Positions 59,664 to 64,000 of a stretch of DNA of 64,000 nt are shown here, piece by piece. The notes beneath the pieces were generated by a model. That model was not told the origin of the DNA, searched no databases, and saw only the letters and a program-made list of their open reading frames with translations. Positions within the stretch are counted from its first letter, which is position 1. Each line of letters begins with the position of its first letter. This DNA comes from Diplonema japonicum (lineage: Eukaryota > Euglenozoa > Diplonemea > Diplonemida > Diplonemidae), in NCBI GenBank assembly GCA_964019335.1, contig OZ025668.1, positions 124,001 through 188,000 of the forward strand, read 5' to 3'. Both the position numbers and the translations under genes were made by a program.

Positions 59664-62600
59664 TCAATTCCTTGACCGGAGAGGCGAGGTTGAATCAATG
59701 TGCGCACGGGGGGTTCGCGGTGTCTTTGAGGGGTGCTTTACGCAAGTAGATGGGTGGCTGGGGGGGATGCGGATAGGTGTCGGCCCGCCCCCGAACCGTC
59801 GGGATGCAGTGGTGAAGCGCTCTGCGGCAGACACGGACTTTGGCACATGACTCTTTGCCCAGTACTCATACACCGACTGGACATCCAGGAAGGAGCTGTC
59901 GTGCGTCACATCAGAGAGTACGGTGTGCCCCTCGGCTGCGACCGCGTGCAAGATGTTCACCATTTCTATCTTGTGGTTCTTGATTGCGACAGTGATTCTG
60001 TCACAGTCCTTGCTCAGGTCCTCCCACAGTGCTGGGTCTCCTTGGAATACGGCTGCGTTCCACTCAGGTGACACAACAGGAGCCCAGCTGCCCGTAACAG
60101 GACATTGCTGCAGGACGCTATTCCTCTTCGCGAACGACACCTTGCTCGTCAGCTGCTTCCCTAAGGTCGCACACAGTTCTGCCCTCACGTCGTGCAGCTC
60201 GTCTTGTGCACATCGCAAGCTCCTCAAGTCTGTTATCGCACTGCTGTAGGTGTACTTGCCATCATACGGGTAGTGCCCCTCATCCTTTAGCTTTGCGAAC
60301 ATGTCCACCACTTTCTCGCGCATCGTCAGGAACTGTGCCGGCGTGTACGTCCCGATGTTCCCCAGTTTTGCCGACAGCCCTGCAGCTTCTCTGTGATTTC
60401 TGTGTTGTGTTATGTTGCGTCATACCTTCGTGACTGATGCGTGCCTTTGTAGTCTGGCAAGATAGGCGACTTTGCGATCAGCTTGTCCTCGCCCCCCGTC
60501 CTCGGAGGCGACACCATGACGCCTGCTGCGTTAGTACGCTGCATGGGCGAAGCGTCTCTGACGGGCGATGACGACGACCCATCGAGGGGGGCCTTCATGG
60601 CAACCTTTGTGGGGCGTAAAATAGGCGCGCGGTCTGAAGCACTTTTCATCTGTTCAATGTCTGGGACCCCCGTGCAGCCCTTCCACACGTTGTCGGTGGA
60701 TGACTTCTTCTGGCATGCGTCTCTGTGGTGAAAGTTGTGCACGGTGGCCGACTGCTGCTCTTCGTAGAGGCGGATCTCCTCTAGGTGCGTGCGAGTGTCG
60801 GCAATGCGCTTTTTCCTCTTCACAATGTGGTCAGACCAGAACCTCACGGCACCCAGTGACTCCAGCCACGGCGTGACATGGCCCTCGAGGGAGTCCATGA
60901 ACAGTTGCAGGTAGTCGATCCGCTCCAGGAGCTCTTGCCTTTGCATGGCTTCCAGTTGCATGAGCAGCCTCCTGATATCTCTCTCCGTGTTGACGGCGAC
61001 CTTGAGCTGCACGAAACCTGTCTCGTACTCGAACAGCTGCTTGATCCTATCAAAGTCCTGGTTCCGTTGCGGCAGAACGACGTGCTTCCTGTCGTACTCC
61101 TCTGACTCCACTACAGCAGACTGCAGCGCCACAAGGAGGTCAACCTTCCACTGGTCCAGTGCATGCAATTCTTGGACGTAAATCATGCCCTTCTCTTCGG
61201 TGGCCTCTAGAAGCAGGTCACCTCGCTGCGCGTCATCTTGATCGCCCTTGATGCGCAGGATCCTTGAGTCTTCAAAGAGGTCTGCTCGCATTTCAAGGAA
61301 GTCCGTCATGCACTCGCTGTCCAACTGGTTGCGCTCCATCTCCTCCTGCTCGAAGATCTTGCTTTGCTCCGCAGCGAAGATCCGTGCCTGCTCCTGACGG
61401 ACCCTCTTTGCCTCCGCACGTGTGTCAGATGTCTTGGCAATCCACTCACGCAGCTCGCTCTGCACAACACGAGCGGCCGCTGCCCACATCTTCTTCCTCG
61501 TCACCTTCTCGGATATTGTCGTCCAGCTGTGCCTCTTCAGGCACACGATGTGGTCCTTCAACGCCTGCTCCCTGAGTGCCTCTAGGTGATGATTCGCCTC
61601 GTTCTTTAAGAACACACGTGTCTTCCCTGCCTGTGCCTTCTGCTTCTCTAGCCCTGCCGCAGCTAGGATCTTCTTACTGAACTCAGCCATCGTAGCTGCG
61701 GGCGAGTCCATCGACGGGTACGGGGGCTGCACGATGACCTTGAACCTGCTGATGAATTTTACGAACGTTGGCCGCACAGGGAATCCTGCCTTCCGGATCT
61801 TGACGGTTCCCAGCACGCCTGATGACTCCAGCTGGCTCATCATAGTGATACCATGCACCATAAGGGGCTTCTTGGCGGGGTGTGGCTTCACGCACCTGAT
61901 CCAGTGGGGGCTGGTGCTGTTAATAAGATTCATGAGCATTACGAGCTGCTCTCGGAAGAAGCCGCCCACTGTTACCTTCCTGGCGTTCTCATCGGGTTCT
62001 GGGAGGAGACTGGCGATGAGGGGCTTCTCCGAGGCGCGCATGAGGTTTTTCATAGCGGGCTTGAGCGTGTCGCGGTTTTTGTCAAGCCAGCCCTCTACAG
62101 TGTAGTTGACAGAGGCAGCGTAGTGGTTCACTATGAAGCTGTTTTTCGCAAGTTTCTTAGTGGCGAAGAAGGGGTTGGAGGAACATTGCTGGAGGACAGA
62201 GTCGAGGAAGGAGGAGTCCGTCCCCTTCCCCATGGAACACACGTCGTCGAGGAGGCCGAAGATGCCTGTCTTGTCCACCATGAGGCGCAGGCAGGGCCCG
62301 TTGTCGGGGCACTTCACCTCCGTCACGTCGATGCCTTCCGACCTGCACTCATCCATGTCCTTTGTGAATATGTAGGAATTGTAGTGGTTTTGCAGCGTCT
62401 CGTTTGCGAGGTTGATGCAGATCTGCTCGAAGGAGTTGTACTCGAAGTCCTCGAAGCCGAAGATGTCGAGCAACCCGATGAAGTTCTCCCCTGCTCCACA
62501 GTCTGTTTTTTCGTTTATTTTGTTCACCTCCCACCCGAACACAGCGTCGTAGAGAGCCTTGCATAGAGCGTCCCTGCCGTCTGCGGCCTTGACTTCATTG

Positions 62601-63811
62601 AGCTTGGAGGTGATGGGACCGTCTCGGGTCTCCATGGTGGAGGTCACGAGCTCGTGGGATAGAACGTCCAGAGCGGTGCCCCATTGCTGTGTGGCCTTGC
62701 CCAGCTTGTCCAGGCCTTCGGAGGTAACTTCGCAGCTATCGTCGTCGATGGCGCTGAAGGACACGCGGAGCATGTTGAAGATGCCGCCCACCACACGCCA
62801 CACCTCGTCGATGTTGTCATCGGTGAAGCCGCAGTTCTTCATGGCCTCCACACACAGCGTGTAGTCCTCTGCATCGTCCACACCTGCTATGTCGATACAG
62901 CCGCCTGCGTTCGCGTGTGTACTTTGCAGGTCCTCTGCACCGTAGCGGCCTGCGTCTGCCCCTTGTCCTAATAGGTAGAAGGCGTGGTACACGCGCTCTC
63001 CCGGCGTTGCGGTTACAATCCTGCTCTTTTCAAGAAGGTACTTGATAGTAAAGGCACCGACCAGGTTCCCAGCAGTGTTGAACTGTACCTTCATGAACTT
63101 CCCGAATCGCGATGAGTTGTTGTTCCGCACGGTCTTGGCGTTCCCAAAGCCCTCGAGGACAGGGGAGGCCTGGTTGATGGAAAATGCAATGGACTTGGCC
63201 TGCTCCTTGTCCTTGTCCTCGCCGTGCATGCATGACAGGCAACCCAGATACTTCATCACGATCTTGGCAGCCTCTGTCTTCCCAGCACCGGACTCCCCTG
63301 AGATGAGGATGGTTTGGTTCTCTTTATCACGACGCATGTCATGCCACGTGTTGTGCGCTTGCGACCAGGAGTGCGGGACGCAGTTTTTGACGACTTCACC
63401 CTCCTGGAGGTACTGCGGCATGTTGTTGTCGGTGTACCATGGGATCTTGAAGTTCCAAGGGTTCAGGGCCACCACGATGGCACCGATGTTGGTGTAGACA
63501 ACGTCCCTCATGTACCGCACGTAGAGGCAGCGTTGGATTGTTGCATCATGTAAGACAGTCAAGTCGAGCAGATCGTCGACATCTTCATCAAGAACATCCT
63601 CTCGTACCGGCCAGACCTTGTCGTCGCCTACCTTCGACGTTGCCAGCCCCGCTACTTTTGTTGCTGAAAATTCTGCCCCTTTCACCGTGAAGAGCTTCCC
63701 ATCGTCGCCTTCCACTTCACCTATCGCCCATCCGTGGTTCTCCTCCCAGTAGTACACGCGGCTACCGGCACAGCAGAGGTCCCTGTTCAGCTTTTCTTCT
63801 TCCTTAATCAT
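59664..63811 (-). CDS. Unconventional myosin heavy chain
   Basis: Two exons, 63811-60426 and 60399-59664, around a 26-nt intron at 60400-60425 give 1373 aa. An N-terminal SH3-like segment (V-Y-Y-W-E-E-N-H-G-W-A) leads into the motor: P-loop G-E-S-G-A-G-K-T (about 172), switch I N-N-N-S-S-R-F-G-K (about 230), switch II D-I-F-G-F-E-D-F (about 450), and the actin-binding and relay regions including H-W-I-R-C-V-K-P. A neck with basic helix follows (about 770-830), then a charged helical tail, a disordered basic stretch, and a C-terminal globular part (A-K-L-G-N-I-G-T-Y-T-P-A-Q...E-Y-W-A-K) reached only after the splice. No MyTH4, FERM or SH3 module is recognised in the tail, so the class is unclear. 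It moves on actin, using ATP. Confidence 0.93.
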
Positions 63812-64000
63812 ATTTTCTTTTTCTTGGGGACCTTTGAAGGCAATGTGGCTTGGATGGGTTGATGGTTGGGAAAAAAAAAAAAAAAAAAGAAATAATCTTT
63901 TCTTTTTCTTTTTTTTTCGTTTTTCTTTCCTTGCCTTTTTTTTTTCTTTTTTTTTCCTTCCTCCCTTTTATTTTTTCTTCTTTTTTTTGACCGTGGTATA
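63812..64000. other. Spacer at the right edge
   Basis: T- and A-rich leader upstream of the myosin gene; no gene visible. The pyrimidine-rich plus strand makes the leader purine-rich on the coding strand. Confidence 0.6.

Noticed and set aside
1-64000. tRNA, rRNA, CRISPR arrays and riboswitches
   Set aside because: None was found by eye; no A/B-box pairs or cloverleaf, no rRNA core, and no regularly spaced repeats. A tRNA-scan could still find one in the spacers.

Overview
This is eukaryotic nuclear DNA, most likely from a euglenozoan protist, with a diplonemid the best fit. Three things point there. All 23 recognisable host genes lie on the minus strand, as in polycistronic gene clusters. 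Coding regions are balanced to GC-rich, but the spacers are dominated by A, T and G/C homopolymers. Two large membrane-bound class III nucleotide cyclases of protist type are present. Conventional GT-AG introns argue against a kinetoplastid. A dinoflagellate or another protist with unidirectional genes cannot be excluded, and no rRNA or spliced-leader gene was recognised to settle it.

Introns are tiny. About two dozen that I could reconstruct from reading frame are 26 to 63 nt, mostly with GTATG donors. Many lack a pyrimidine tract before the AG. Several are multiples of three without stops, so a simple ORF call hides them. An AG close to most start codons is compatible with spliced-leader addition.

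Layout, left to right (transcription runs right to left). 1-4.7 kb: 5' part of a coiled-coil gene, a 68-aa two-exon gene, a RanBP2-type zinc-finger gene, then about 3 kb of homopolymer spacer. 4.7-10 kb: an ataxin-2 homologue with a His/Gln tract and a RINT1-like tethering factor. 10-12.3 kb: a retroelement fragment and a small element with terminal inverted repeats. 12.8-13.8 kb: a HAD-like protein. 17-35 kb: a dense block with a cyclase, Vps62-like, discoidin-like, ankyrin, membrane, proline-rich, PAN-like receptor, coiled-coil and small zinc proteins, ending in a long HFM1/MER3 helicase. 35.2-45 kb: a gene-poor, homopolymer-rich stretch with a 1.06-kb inverted-repeat element and several dispersed short repeats. 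45-48 kb: a Kelch-ectodomain receptor cyclase. 50-51.7 kb: a low-complexity, probably RNA-associated protein. 52-56.3 kb: a retrotransposon endonuclease relic, a class V aminotransferase and a decayed piggyBac element. 57-64 kb: LIS1, a small Cys-rich membrane protein and an unconventional myosin.

Functional themes are cAMP/cGMP signalling (two related cyclases), RNA-granule biology (ataxin-2 and the low-complexity protein), cytoskeletal transport (LIS1, myosin), membrane traffic (RINT1-like) and meiosis (HFM1/MER3). The genes do not form an obvious pathway, as expected for euglenozoan clusters. The most notable items are the ultra-short introns, the Kelch receptor cyclase with a second degenerate cyclase domain, and a four-copy hairpin repeat with a splice-donor-like core.
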